The notes below the pieces were generated by a model. That model ran no database searches. It saw only the letters and a program-made list of their open reading frames with translations, and was not told the DNA's origin. A stretch of 16,207 nucleotides of DNA, from assembly GCA_020283715.1 (NCBI GenBank), contig JAIQCW010000330.1, forward strand, positions 1 through 16,207, written 5' to 3'. Positions 1 to 8,612 of the stretch are shown here, one piece after another (within the stretch, counting starts at the first letter, position 1; each line of letters starts with the position of its first letter). Both the position numbers and the translations under genes were made by a program. The stretch comes from Cytauxzoon felis (lineage: Eukaryota; Apicomplexa; Aconoidasida; Piroplasmida; Theileriidae).

Positions 1-299
1 GATTATTAGTTACAATTGAAGTATAATATTAAATAATTTTATAGAAGTTAGTTAAGTTAGTATTATTACTAGTATAATATAGTTACTATACTTCATATCA
101 TGTTAATAGTATTATAGTATATATATTATAATAATTATTTATATATTCACTTATATATCATCATATAACTATAAATCATCCTTCAATTGAATTAATATAG
201 TAGTATAAATTACTGGAAGGATATGAAATTGATATAGTGTATTTGGAATATGGGGTACGCCACATAATTGTGGGGTTATGGTGATGAAGAAGGTAGTGA
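1..299. other. AT-rich non-coding stretch
   Basis: No open frame of useful length and no RNA gene could be recognised. The first 230 bases are strongly AT-rich; composition rises toward G from about 240, just before the first repeat island. It could be intergenic DNA downstream of the importin gene or the flank of a neighbour outside the window. Confidence 0.5.
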
Positions 300-501
300 T
301 GAAGTTAGTGATGGATCATCCATCATGGGAATGATGGAAGATGGTTCTAAGGATGAGTTGGATGTAACCTCGAGTGGAACCCGCAGCTGATCTCAGGGAA
401 GCGGAGGGGGAAGTAAATAGAGAAGGCTCCACGCCTAGTGGAACAGACGCTGTAACCTCAGGTGGAACGGCTCCACGCCGAGTGGAACAGAGGTTGTAAT
501 G
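300..501 (-). repeat. Repeat island 1 (module B copy plus a 45-bp shared leader)
   Basis: This GC-richer patch in AT-rich DNA carries the words AACCTCGAGTGGAAC and CTCCACGCCGAGTGGAACAG, and a copy of module B (about 366-430, reading GGGGGAAGTAAATAG, the reverse of copies at 2978-8713). The leader at 304-349 (TAGTGATGGATCATCCATCA and onward) reappears almost unchanged at 12885-12931 in island 6. The A module (ACTCTTTAGAGATAGGTAATT) is absent, so this copy looks partial. It ends about 50 bases downstream of the importin stop codon. The strand given is the orientation relative to the copies at 2929-8894. Confidence 0.85.
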
Positions 502-552
502 AATATAAGGATCTAGCTTCACATGTACAAAACTTGATATTTTTTCATTATA

Positions 553-3500
553 TTAGATATTGAGGGATCGATTTCTCATGATGATTTGTAGTGATGCTTT
601 ATAGATATGATTGATTGTATTGAGGTTATTTTTGGAGACTAGTGAATTGACTGTATTATTATTGACAATTTGTTGTGGTATATGTTTGATGGCATTATTG
701 AGTAATGGTAAGATATCATGTTTGAATTCATCGACAATGATTGTTATGAGATCATCGATGTAATATTTGGTAGATTTACAGCAACCTGATGCGAGTAGTT
801 TGAATATAGATTCGAGTGTATTATTAAGATGTTTGAGTGTAATATTTTTAATTTGTATATCATCTTTAGTAATTCTAATAAGATTTTGCCAGAATGAGAA
901 TATACATTGTGGTTTATTGATAAAGAAAAATTTATTACTTAAATGTATAATAGATTCTAATAGATTGGGATTATTAGAGATGATTTTTGTATCAATAAAT
1001 TGTGTTTGTAATCCAAAAAAAATCATCTATTAATTCTTGTATATCATTAGAATTAGATATTGTTTTATGTAATGTATCTATAGTAAGATTAGTAAGTATA
1101 AAATAAAGATTTTCTATATCTGGTGTAATATCATATAATAAATATGTCCAATCTACAACATATAAATATGTTCCAAATAATTTTTTATTAATATTATTAA
1201 TAATAATATTAAAAAAAATTGGTATATAATTAATAAAATGTATATTTATACATCTAGCAAAATGTTTAATACATCTACATATAGATTCTACTAATTCATT
1301 ATCATTATATACATTACTTAATAATTTTAATAATTTTGGTATTATATTTGATAATATTATATTTAATGATTCTCTATTTTTTAAATTACGTAATAATGTT
1401 ATAAATTTATTTAATGTATTTATATTTGGTACATTTAAATCTATTATCCATGGCTGTATAATATTATTTACAATATTTATTAATAATATATCATCTAATC
1501 GATTAATTACTATACCAATACCATCTAATATTAATAATGATTCATTTGTATTCTTTAATATCTTTAATAATAGAAGAAGGATGTTATTCTTTTCATTATC
1601 ATTATAATTTTCTATACGTAGATGATAACATATTGATACCATCGTATTTATTATCTCGGAATGAAGGGAGGAAGTGGCGACATCACGAGCGGAGGAAGTG
1701 TGGACGTCATGAATGGAGGAAGCGTTGTTGTCACGAGAGGAGGATGGATGTACATTCAACATTGTACTATCGTCAGTTGATACATGTCCTTCAAAATCAT
1801 TCCTCGTTGCACTCGAAATTCCATCATTCCTCACTTTGTTCGGAATGCTTATCCCCACATCAATCGTGGAATTTTCCTCGTTTATCGAAGAATTTTCTCT
1901 CCTCGCTTCGCTCGTCGAAAATTCTTCCTTCCTCACTTCGTTCGGAAGGTCTCTCCTCATTTCATTCGTCGATAGTTCCTCCTTCGGAGAAACATTATCC
2001 CCCCACCCACCCCCACCCAACTTCCCGCACAACAATTCCAATATCATCATTAGATTATTATAATCATTTAAAATCAATGCATGTTTAATATTATTAATAA
2101 ATCGTATAGATATAATCATTATATATTTATATTCATTAACATCATTTAATTTCAATATATTTATAATTAATGTTAATAATATATTTATAATTACATTAAT
2201 AATATAATCATTTTTTTTATTCTAATTTTATTAAATAATAAACTAAATATATTAATACCACATTCTATAAAATATAAATTATTATTAAATAATTTTAAAT
2301 CTAATATATTTTTTTTATAATATTCACATATAATTAAATAAGATTTTTTTTTAATAATTTCATCCATCAATTCAAATATATTATTAATATAATATTCATA
2401 TTCTAACATTATATTATTATCATCTTTAATAATAACTAATGGTGATATTATAATAATTAATAATAATTCTAATATATTATTACATATATATTCTATATTT
2501 ATATTATAATCATTACGATTTAATATATCATATATAATATATATTAATCTTTGTGATATATATATAGTTTCATCATCAAATTTATAATCTATAATATAAG
2601 ATGAATTAATAGATAATATATAATTCCAATATGTATCTCTAATTAATAATCTATTATAATCTCTTCTAAATGGATTCATTATATTACATAATGGAGTTGA
2701 TACAAATAATAAATTATATGGTAATTCTATAAATCTTATTATTATACCCAATAATTCCTCATCTAAATTACCATTCATAGAATCTAATAAACCTATATAT
2801 AATTTCGATATAATCATATAAAAATCTATATCCAATGTTATATAACAATCAATCATATAATTTAATATTTCAACCTTACATAATTTTATACATCTATCAC
2901 GTATATTATACAATGATGACATTCCATCTGAGGTCTTCCACTCGCCTCCACCTGATGTCTTCCCACTAGGCGTGGTGCCTCTTCTATTTACTTCCCCCTC
3001 CGCTTCCCTGAGATCAGCTGCGGGTACTCCACCTGAGGTCCAATCCATACCATCACCAACGCCACGATCTCCGGGAGTGGCATTACTCTTTAGAGATAGG
3101 TAATTGGAAAAAGGCTCCACGCCGAGTGGAACAGACGTGGATTGGACCTCAGGTGTAGTGTTATCTACATGATAATGATTGGTATTATTATTATTTAATT
3201 GTTCATCAGTTTTCAGTGTATGATTTTCGGATGAAATAGAGTCATTATAATAATATAATGCATCAACGATACAATCTACAGCAATTTCGAGTGTTTCATC
3301 ACCAAGTTGATTACGTAAATTTAAATTTGAAATAATTTTAAAACAATCATCAATAAATAAATAATTAATACAATTTGAATAATATCTCCAATTATGCCAA
3401 ATTTTCAATACAGATAATATATTATTATCACCTTTTATATAAATTAAAAAATCAATAACTTTATTATAATCATTACGTAATTTCAATTCTATTCTATCAT

Positions 3501-4095
3501 ATAATTCAGGAGTTAATATTACTTTATCATTAACAATCTCTTCAGGTAATGATTCTAATAAATGTAATGTTACATTCAAATTCAACCTTCTAGTTTTAAA
3601 ATAATTAACAAACGTTTCTACAGGAGAATCCCATGATCCTATCATTTGAATAGCTAAATCACATATAGCTAAACCAATTGTTGATGTAATACTACGACTA
3701 TATAATAATATTCAATCAAACATCAATCAACATACGGTAAATTCTCATTATTCAAAAATAATAATAATGATTCACATAATTTCAACAAATTATCTTTAGA
3801 TAATTGATAACAATCATATAAAATTTTAGTACGTAACGTTTGTGATGCGATAAGTTTTGCCTATAGATTATATATATACATAATATAACCAATTATACCT
3901 CTACTGGATATTCTCCATACAAAATCGAATGGCTCTCAGACCATGCTTCTACAGTTTGCTGCCAATTTATTAGAAATAAGTTTCTATAATGAAATTATAA
4001 ATTACAAATATATCAACAACATAAACTTACGAATTTTGACGAGCATTTGTATCATTCGAATACAATAATATATTCAAATGTTCTAATACAAGCAT
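553..4095 (-). CDS. TNPO3: Transportin-3/Mtr10-type importin-beta, four exons, two apparent frameshifts
   Basis: Nuclear import receptor of the importin-13/transportin-3/Mtr10 group, whose known members carry SR-type and RNA-binding proteins into the nucleus. Inferred exons: 4095-4031, 3983-3899, 3860-3736 and 3697-553, with introns of 47, 38 and 38 nt (GTAAGT, GTATAA, GTATGT donors) and consistent phases. Family signatures: NWQQTVEAW near residue 30, ASQTLRTKI near residue 55, GLAICDLAIQ and LLESLPEEI after the third intron, and DDFFGLQTQFI near the C-terminus. The last exon needs one extra A at 2211-2218 and one fewer T at 1015-1022 (coding strand) to read through to the stop at 553. The product would then be about 1,140 aa, against roughly 920-970 in animals and yeast; two repeat-derived inserts (about 75 and 120 residues) explain the excess. 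The start is the first in-frame ATG after an in-frame stop; two out-of-frame ATGs lie just upstream. Confidence 0.88.
1015..1022 (-). other. Apparent frameshift in an 8-base homopolymer (importin 3' part)
   Basis: The coding strand reads GATGA then eight T then GG. As given, the frame ends 11 codons later in a stop. With seven T the frame continues through FFGLQTQFIDTKI and 150 more codons that match the C-terminal region expected for transportin-3. A miscounted homopolymer in the assembly is the simplest explanation; a true disruption or ribosomal slippage cannot be excluded from one sequence. Confidence 0.8.
1655..2035 (-). repeat. Coding low-complexity tract with a 24-bp tandem repeat
   Basis: This GC-richer tract lies in frame inside the importin. 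At 1667-1738 there are three 24-bp units beginning GGAGGAAG, plus part of a fourth, encoding an octapeptide of the form [R/H]D-x-x-[A/T]-S-S-x. From about 1800 to 1985 a second set of degenerate units around CCTCACTTCGTTCGGAA encodes motifs such as NEVRKEE, SEARREN and NKVRND. The same word in reverse complement (GAACGAAGTGAG) occurs outside genes at 12613-12632, so the tract appears to share an origin with intergenic repeats. It probably forms a flexible loop between HEAT repeats. Confidence 0.75.
2211..2218 (-). other. Apparent frameshift in an 8-base homopolymer (importin middle)
   Basis: The coding strand has AGAAT then eight A then TGATT. As given, the frame reads IKKMIILLM and stops at 2191. 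With nine A it would read IKKNDYIINVIINILL and join, without a stop, the downstream frame that holds the rest of the protein. The downstream frame has a stop immediately before the A run and no ATG near its beginning, which argues against a separate gene. The same shift would also result from a -1 slip on an A-AAA-AAA heptamer. Confidence 0.75.
2929..3155 (+). repeat. Repeat island 2, translated in frame inside the importin gene
   Basis: It contains module B (2972-3020, CTATTTACTTCCCCCTCCGC) and module A (3061-3108, CTCCGGGAGTGGCATTACTC and onward), and ends with GGATTGGACCTCAGGTG. Unlike the other islands it lies inside a coding exon; the minus strand is open across it and encodes a Gly/Ser/Thr-rich stretch (for example SVPLGVEPFSNYLSLK and PAADLREAEGEVNRR). 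No convincing GT-AG pair that would remove exactly this segment was seen. It falls after the AVDCIVDALYYY helix, a plausible inter-HEAT loop. Confidence 0.85.
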
Positions 4096-4389
4096 CTTTA
4101 TTAATAATCTGTCCTTCCATTAAAACAACCACTCCCCCATACCATCTCTATAAAAATAAACATTAATAATTCAATTATTATCCATTACAAAGTTTTTTCA
4201 ACCAAGTTTATAAAAGTAAATTCAAGTTTAATGTGAATAATCTAACTAGACATTTAAAATGCGCTTATTTCATGTATTAATCTCATATATCCATACACCA
4301 ACCACCTAATTGAACCACTAGAGACTAATCAACTCATAGATTATATGAATAATCTCCAGATTATAAATGTATAAATATATGTCCAAGTT

Positions 4390-5400
4390 TTACTGTAGAA
4401 ATAAATTAGAATTTATAATGTTATCCAAAGTTTCTATGATCGAGTGTTGTAATACACCCACGTATGTCTGTGTTTTAATAATCGCATTGAAATTGAAGAA
4501 GTTTAGTGAAATCCCTTTATCAAATAAACATATACACTCGCATGGATCGACTTGTTCTAGTATTTCATGCCATACGATTCTACAACAAATTCCAGCTGCC
4601 AATAGAACTTCCCTATGAACAGTCACTTGATCTACACCAAATGCCTCAACAGCACCTGGAAGTACAACTATTGAACTCGCACCATGTGATGATGTCTTTA
4701 GCAATACATCATCTGACAAATGTTTAATGTTTATAAATTTCAGCGCCACTAGAGATGTTGTAAATATGAAAATAATAATTTGTTATACCTCTATCTAATT
4801 TAGTCTTAAATGAGGGATGTTTAAATAGAGGATGTCTAGTCCATCTATTGATTGAAGTAGTCTCGTCCTAGGAATTAATATGGATGTATTATGTTTAAAA
4901 TTACATCGGTCTCTGGAGTATATACTACAATTTGGACATTTTTAAGTAACAACCATTGAACTAAACTCAAAGATGATTCCTAAATGGGGAAGGGTAAGAA
5001 ATTGTTGCAGCAAACAACGTACCCAATCTTTAGATATGATGACAGCAACATCATTTTCAGTGGATCTTATAAAGAGATAATCACCTGATGAATTTCTAAA
5101 ATACAAAACATCCAACATACATAACAATGCTGAAGATAGCGATAAAAAATTATTTACAATCTTTTGTACATCAAAATTATTTAATAATGAGGAGGATAAT
5201 ATAGAGACTTGATAAATCGGTTGATCTTCTAGGATATTCTCATCCACAAATTTTACATCAGGATTAGTAAGCCCAATCACATACTTATCATTCCATTCAT
5301 CTAATGAGTTGTATACTGTACCAGAAAATGATCTACAAACAACATCATCACTAGTAGATGTAATTTTATCGATCCTAATACAAAGACTAGAAGTCTCCAT
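4390..5400 (-). CDS. Four-exon gene of unknown function, about 289 aa
   Basis: Not identified. I infer exons 5400-5023, 4979-4926, 4867-4789 and 4748-4390, separated by introns of 43, 58 and 40 nt with GTACGT, GTATAC and GTATAA donors and CATTTAG, TTCCTAG and TCTCTAG acceptors. The first has a clear pyrimidine tract. Phases fit (0, 0, 1) and the joined frame is continuous. The product looks soluble, with no signal peptide or membrane helix. Recognisable stretches are WLLLKNVQIV, RHPLFKHPSFKTKLDRV and GVDQVTVHREVLLAAGICC. Without splicing, the first exon stops at 4942 and the last has no coherent start, so one spliced gene is the better reading. The 294 bases between this stop and the importin start (4096-4389) are AT-rich with nothing recognisable. 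The individual splice sites are less certain than the single-gene model. Confidence 0.6.
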
Positions 5401-5430
5401 TTAAATTACTCATATTACAATCCTTCCAAC

Positions 5431-5705
5431 TGAAGTCCAATCACCACCTTCACCCCTTCCACTCGCCGTGGTAGCTTCTTCTATTTACTTCCCCTTCCAG
5501 CTCCCGTAGATCGCTTCCAGGTTGCACTTGAGGTCTACACTTAGTAGTTAACAGTCCGATCTCCGGGATGACCACTAGCAAAAATCTCTGGGTGTGGCTT
5601 TACTCTTTAGAGATAGGTAATTAGAAGAGCTCTCTGCAAGAGAATACAAGGCTGTAACCTAAAGTGGATAGGCTTCACGCCTAGTGGGATCACTAGTTAT
5701 AACCT
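5431..5705 (+). repeat. Repeat island 3, diverged
   Basis: It begins GAAGTCCAATCACC, carries module B at 5475-5525 and module A at 5582-5626 (GGCTTTACTCTTTAGAGATA), followed by the short word GCTCTCTGCAAGAG and CTGTAACCT-type ends. It has more mismatches than the other copies and a small duplication of the CTCCGGGA word (5570 and 5585). It lies between two minus-strand genes, about 30 bases upstream of the ATG at 5400, so it may overlap that gene's promoter. Confidence 0.8.
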
Positions 5706-5746
5706 TTGCGATGAAAAATTGTTCTTTATCTTAGTTTTTTGTTTCC

Positions 5747-6037
5747 TTAATCGATATCTACTGCTGGAATAGGTACGGAATTATCGAGTTCTTGAGTTGG
5801 TGTAACTTTGGTAAGCATTTTGAGCATTTCTTCATGCTCCTCTTTGAGAGTTAATTCACGATTACGTAAGCTCTGTTCTCTTAGATACTTACACTCGAGT
5901 TGTTTATCTACGATAAATGTACCACTTACTAAAATACTTAACATAACCAATAAACTGGGCACTCCTAATGTTATAAATCCACTCCTTTTATCAAATCTCT
6001 TTAAATTCTTCAAGTATTTATGAAAAATGTATACCAT
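5747..6037 (-). CDS. COX16: COX16-like cytochrome c oxidase assembly factor
   Basis: A 96-residue protein with a basic N-terminus (KYLKNLKRFDKRSG), one hydrophobic helix at about residues 21-43 that begins FITLGVPSLL, then a charged tail with LKEEHEEMLKML. COX16 proteins are small single-span proteins of the mitochondrial inner membrane needed for cytochrome oxidase assembly. They have the same layout: basic N-terminus, a Gly-x-Pro at the start of the helix, then an Arg/Tyr-containing segment and an acidic helix. Length and architecture fit, but the call rests on pattern, not an alignment. The ATG at 6037 is the only sensible start. It diverges from the plus-strand gene at 6121 and its 3' end lies 42 bases from island 3. 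Confidence 0.55.
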   Translation of the reverse strand: MVYIFHKYLKNLKRFDKRSGFITLGVPSLLVMLSILVSGTFIVDKQLECKYLREQSLRNRELTLKEEHEEMLKMLTKVTPTQELDNSVPIPAVDID

Positions 6038-6120
6038 AATTAAACCATGGGACCAAAAATCTATATCTTTGTCCCGTCTATGTCCAATATCGCATTTAAA
6101 TTAATCGAAGTAGATATCTA
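6038..6120. promoter_or_regulatory. Possible short bidirectional promoter
   Basis: Only 83 bases separate the divergent ATGs at 6037 (minus) and 6121 (plus). If the plus-strand gene actually starts at 6304 the shared region is 266 bases. No specific promoter element was recognised; the call is from gene arrangement alone. Confidence 0.3.
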
Positions 6121-6840
6121 ATGATATCAGTATTTTATGATTCAATTAACTATAAATATAATATTCTATATACATTTGTTATTTCAATAGGTTACTACAC
6201 TCTTACTATTATTCAATGGTATGGGTGTAATTACCCTCACCTCATGAGGGGTATAGAAGGTAGTTTGTGTACATTTATAAATTATATTAAACTTCTTGTA
6301 AAAATGTATAAAATTTTAATGATTAATGTGTTATTGTTTATGTTAAATTGTAATTGTACTAAAAATGCAAAAAGGGCTGGATTCTTAGTATCGACACCAA
6401 TTTTATATGACGGGAAGAACACCATTAATAAAAAGACCACTAAATCTAATGTATTAAAGTCTCATGAAGTTCATAATGTTGAAAATGATCATGAATTCAC
6501 TGGATTCTATGATGTATTTGATAGAAGGTATGGTAATCCTATATATACTAATGTATATTACTTCTATAGATTACTATTTTCCAAGGATACTATCGAATTG
6601 ACAAAAGAAGATATGATAGCAAGAGAAGCAGACTATGAAAATTATAAGAACATGACTCTAGATAAAATGAAACAATTCATTACAATTGTAACCTCTACAA
6701 TCGCTGTAGGTATTTTATATCAAGCGTTAATCTTCTTCAAGAAGATGCTAGAACAACAACATGCAAAGGTAAGAACATATATAAATAATATACAAATAAT
6801 ATTAAAATTACAGCTAACAAATGATGAAATAGTCGACTAG
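6121..6840 (+). CDS. Probable membrane protein of unknown function, with a 3' intron
   Basis: The open frame encodes 239 residues, but the true start may be downstream. The ATG at 6304 (context TAAAAATG) or 6319 gives a short hydrophobic N-terminus (INVLLFMLNCNC) that would serve as a signal peptide or anchor, and the 61 codons before it look poorly constrained. A second hydrophobic helix (ITIVTSTIAVGILYQALIFF) lies near the C-terminus, followed by a basic/amphipathic tail. Bases 6769-6813 (GTAAGAAC...ATTACAG, 45 nt, phase 0) look like an intron without an in-frame stop; removing it joins EQQHAK to LTNDEIVD. No family was recognised. Expression may share the divergent region with the COX16-like gene. 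Confidence 0.65.
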   Translation: MISVFYDSINYKYNILYTFVISIGYYTLTIIQWYGCNYPHLMRGIEGSLCTFINYIKLLVKMYKILMINVLLFMLNCNCTKNAKRAGFLVSTPILYDGKNTINKKTTKSNVLKSHEVHNVENDHEFTGFYDVFDRRYGNPIYTNVYYFYRLLFSKDTIELTKEDMIAREADYENYKNMTLDKMKQFITIVTSTIAVGILYQALIFFKKMLEQQHAKVRTYINNIQIILKLQLTNDEIVD

Positions 6841-6931
6841 AGTCGAAAAATTTTTAAATCAAATTGTACAATAATATTATATCTCATATCCACCTACATA
6901 TCATAAACAAATCCAATTATGTCATCACTCC

Positions 6932-7219
6932 ACTCGAGGTCCAATCCTACTCTTCTCCATCTCTCTTCGTCCTGTCGTCAGCTCTTCCATTTACTTCCCC
7001 TTCCAGCTCCCATAGATCGCTTCCAGGTATTCCACTTCCACTTGAGGTTACATCCACCATAGGTCCAATCCCTACCTTCTCATCGCCACGATCTCCGGGA
7101 GTGGCTATACTCTTTAGAGATAGGTAATTAAAAGAGCTGTCTGCAAGATAGACCTCAGGTGGAAGAAGAGTTGGATTGTAACCTCAGGTGGAAGAAGAGT
7201 TGGATTGTAACCTCAGGTG
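6932..7219 (+). repeat. Repeat island 4 between convergent genes
   Basis: It starts CACTCGAGGTCCAATCCTAC, has module B at 6984-7032 and module A at 7085-7134, then GCTGTCTGCAAGATAG and a tandem tail. It lies between the stop of the plus-strand membrane-protein gene and the stop of guanylate kinase, nearly touching the latter (8 bases), so it may contribute both 3' ends. Confidence 0.85.
7152..7219. repeat. 29-bp direct tandem repeat at the island edge
   Basis: Two perfect 29-bp units (starting 7152 and 7181, ACCTCAGGTGGAAGAAGAGT and onward) are followed by the first 10 bases of a third. The unit contains the island end word TTGGATTGTAACCTCAGG, suggesting local duplication of an island terminus. 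Confidence 0.9.
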
Positions 7220-7226
7220 TGTTAAA

Positions 7227-7814
7227 TTATGTTTCGATATAATTGGAGTACCATTCTAGTAGTTTGCTTCTTAATGTAACGTATGATTCGAGTATATTTT
7301 CATTAATGAGATAATAATCAAAATTGAGTGTTTTTGATGCTTCAATTTCTTGATTAGCTTGTTCTAAACGTTTTTTAATAGATTCTTCATTATCTTTTCC
7401 TCTTTTTAATAGGCGTTGTCTAAGTATATCTGTAGTAGATACACTAACAAAAACACCTCTTAATGGTATATTATGTCTATTTAATTGTTTAAATCCTTCA
7501 ACATCTATATCTAATAATGGTATCTTTCCTAAATTAAAAATTCTTTCAATCTCTTTTTTTGATGTACCATATTGTGATCCAACATATGAAGTACATTCTA
7601 TAAATTCATCATTCTCTCTCATTTTATTAAATTCTATATCACTTATAAAATAATAATTAATACCATGGGTTTCTCCATCTCTAATATTTCTTGATGTATG
7701 ACTTATACTAAATTCAATATTTTTGGAAAACTCTTTTAACAATTCATTACATAATGTTGTTTTTCCTACTCCTGATGGGCCTACTATTACAAGTACAGGT
7801 ATATCTGATGACAT
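7227..7814 (-). CDS. GUK1: Guanylate kinase (GMP kinase)
   Basis: Catalyses ATP + GMP to ADP + GDP, the essential step feeding guanine nucleotides to nucleic acid synthesis; cytosolic. The 195-residue length is normal for the family. Visible features are the P-loop GPSGVGKTT at residues 12-20, the GMP-binding region HTSRNIRDGETHGINYYF at 39-56, FIECTSYVGSQYGTSKKEI at 71-89 with the conserved Glu and Tyr, and the LDIDVEGFKQL segment at 101-111 carrying the conserved Asp. A lid-type arginine-rich stretch (LRQRLLKRGKDNEESIKKRL) follows. The ATG at 7814 gives a short N-terminus ahead of the P-loop and no targeting peptide. It is intact, intronless, and diverges from the gene at 8238. Confidence 0.97.
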   Translation of the reverse strand: MSSDIPVLVIVGPSGVGKTTLCNELLKEFSKNIEFSISHTSRNIRDGETHGINYYFISDIEFNKMRENDEFIECTSYVGSQYGTSKKEIERIFNLGKIPLLDIDVEGFKQLNRHNIPLRGVFVSVSTTDILRQRLLKRGKDNEESIKKRLEQANQEIEASKTLNFDYYLINENILESYVTLRSKLLEWYSNYIET

Positions 7815-8237
7815 GTTATATTATGTATATAGTCAAACGCTTGATGAAATACTTTGAAAAATCATAACCAGCGTATAGACAAATCTATATTAGAATATTT
7901 ATATACTAGAAAGATATAACAATAATATATCTTCAAGATTCACGAACTTTAACTACTTTAAAATAAATTATTTTACATGAATCAATCTTATCATACAAGA
8001 ATATGAATAAAACTAAAAATTTTTTATATAAATCTACATACCATAAAAATTATATATATATATAAATTCTAACAACGAAATTATAAGCATTAAGCGCTAT
8101 TATTTTACACTTTAAAAATTTCAAAGTATGGTGTAATTATCATTACTGTGGTGTAATGTGTATTCATATCAAGATTCTCAAAATTGTATTAATAATTGTA
8201 TAGATATCGTGCTTGTCTTTATTATATTCTGTTAATT
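7815..8237. promoter_or_regulatory. Divergent AT-rich intergenic region
   Basis: 423 bases separate the starts of guanylate kinase (minus) and the 8238 gene (plus). It has an AT dinucleotide run at 8051-8062 and a direct repeat of GTGGTGTAAT/ATGGTGTAAT around 8128-8157. No coding frame or RNA gene was seen. Presumably it holds both promoters. Of the intergenic regions above 300 bp, it is the one bounded by genes on both sides that has no repeat island. Confidence 0.45.
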
Positions 8238-8612
8238 ATGTCATTTGAAGATCTTAATGAAACGAAAAGTATGTACCATCCTATATACATTTAATCATCC
8301 TCAATATCTATAGAATTACTTAAACGTTCTATGACAGTCTACTCTAGAGACAATCAGCACTGTTTACTTGCTGTTGAAAATGATCCAAATAGTGGACAAA
8401 TCTATAGAAATTTATCAGAAACTGGAGAATATCGCAATGCTGAGGAAGCAAAACCTCAAACCAATGATGAATATACAAATAAATCTACACAAAATGAAGA
8501 AACAAACAATTATTTCACAAATCAATCCTCAAAATTACTCAACTCTTCACACTATATTGAATCTCCATCAAGTTTGTTGACAAATATAGCAATAATTCCA
8601 CTCAATGTCTAA
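8238..8612 (+). CDS. Two-exon gene of unknown function, about 109 aa, stop in repeat DNA
   Basis: Not identified. Exon 1 is 8238-8268 (MSFEDLNETK), a 45-nt intron with GTATGT...CTATAG runs 8269-8313, and exon 2 is 8314-8612; phase 1 joins cleanly to LLKRSMTVYSRDNQHCLL. The ATG at 8331 inside exon 2 is an alternative start if the intron is not real. The protein is hydrophilic, Asn/Ser/Glu-rich, without a membrane helix. The last codons (IIPLNV and the TAA) coincide with the start of repeat island 5: ATTCCACTCAATGTCTAATC mirrors the island word CCACTCGAGGTCCAATC. The original C-terminus may therefore have been replaced or truncated by the repeat. It could also be a decayed gene. Confidence 0.5.

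Noticed and set aside
300..501. Repeat islands as protein genes (open frames across islands 1, 4, 6 and 7)
   Set aside because: Frames are short, start within the repeats, differ between copies and vary in orientation; only the island 2 copy is continuous with a recognisable gene.
1537..2088. Plus-strand open frames over the GC-rich tract
   Set aside because: They read the complement of the coding tandem repeats; products are low-complexity His/Ser/Arg-rich and the minus frame fits the importin.
2929..3155. Island 2 as an intron of the importin gene
   Set aside because: No suitable GT-AG pair flanks it and the frame is open right through, unlike the short introns elsewhere.
4903..4945. CPNC zinc-ribbon-like peptide just after the stop at 4942
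   Set aside because: It follows a stop in the same frame with no start and no partner CxxC; the spliced model uses another frame here.
7152..7219. 29-bp direct repeats as a CRISPR array
   Set aside because: The units are adjacent with no spacers, and the gene content is eukaryotic with introns.
8238..8612. Syntaxin-type SNARE from the MSFEDLN start
   Set aside because: Only the first few residues resemble such proteins; there is no SNARE helix or membrane anchor and the length is far too short.
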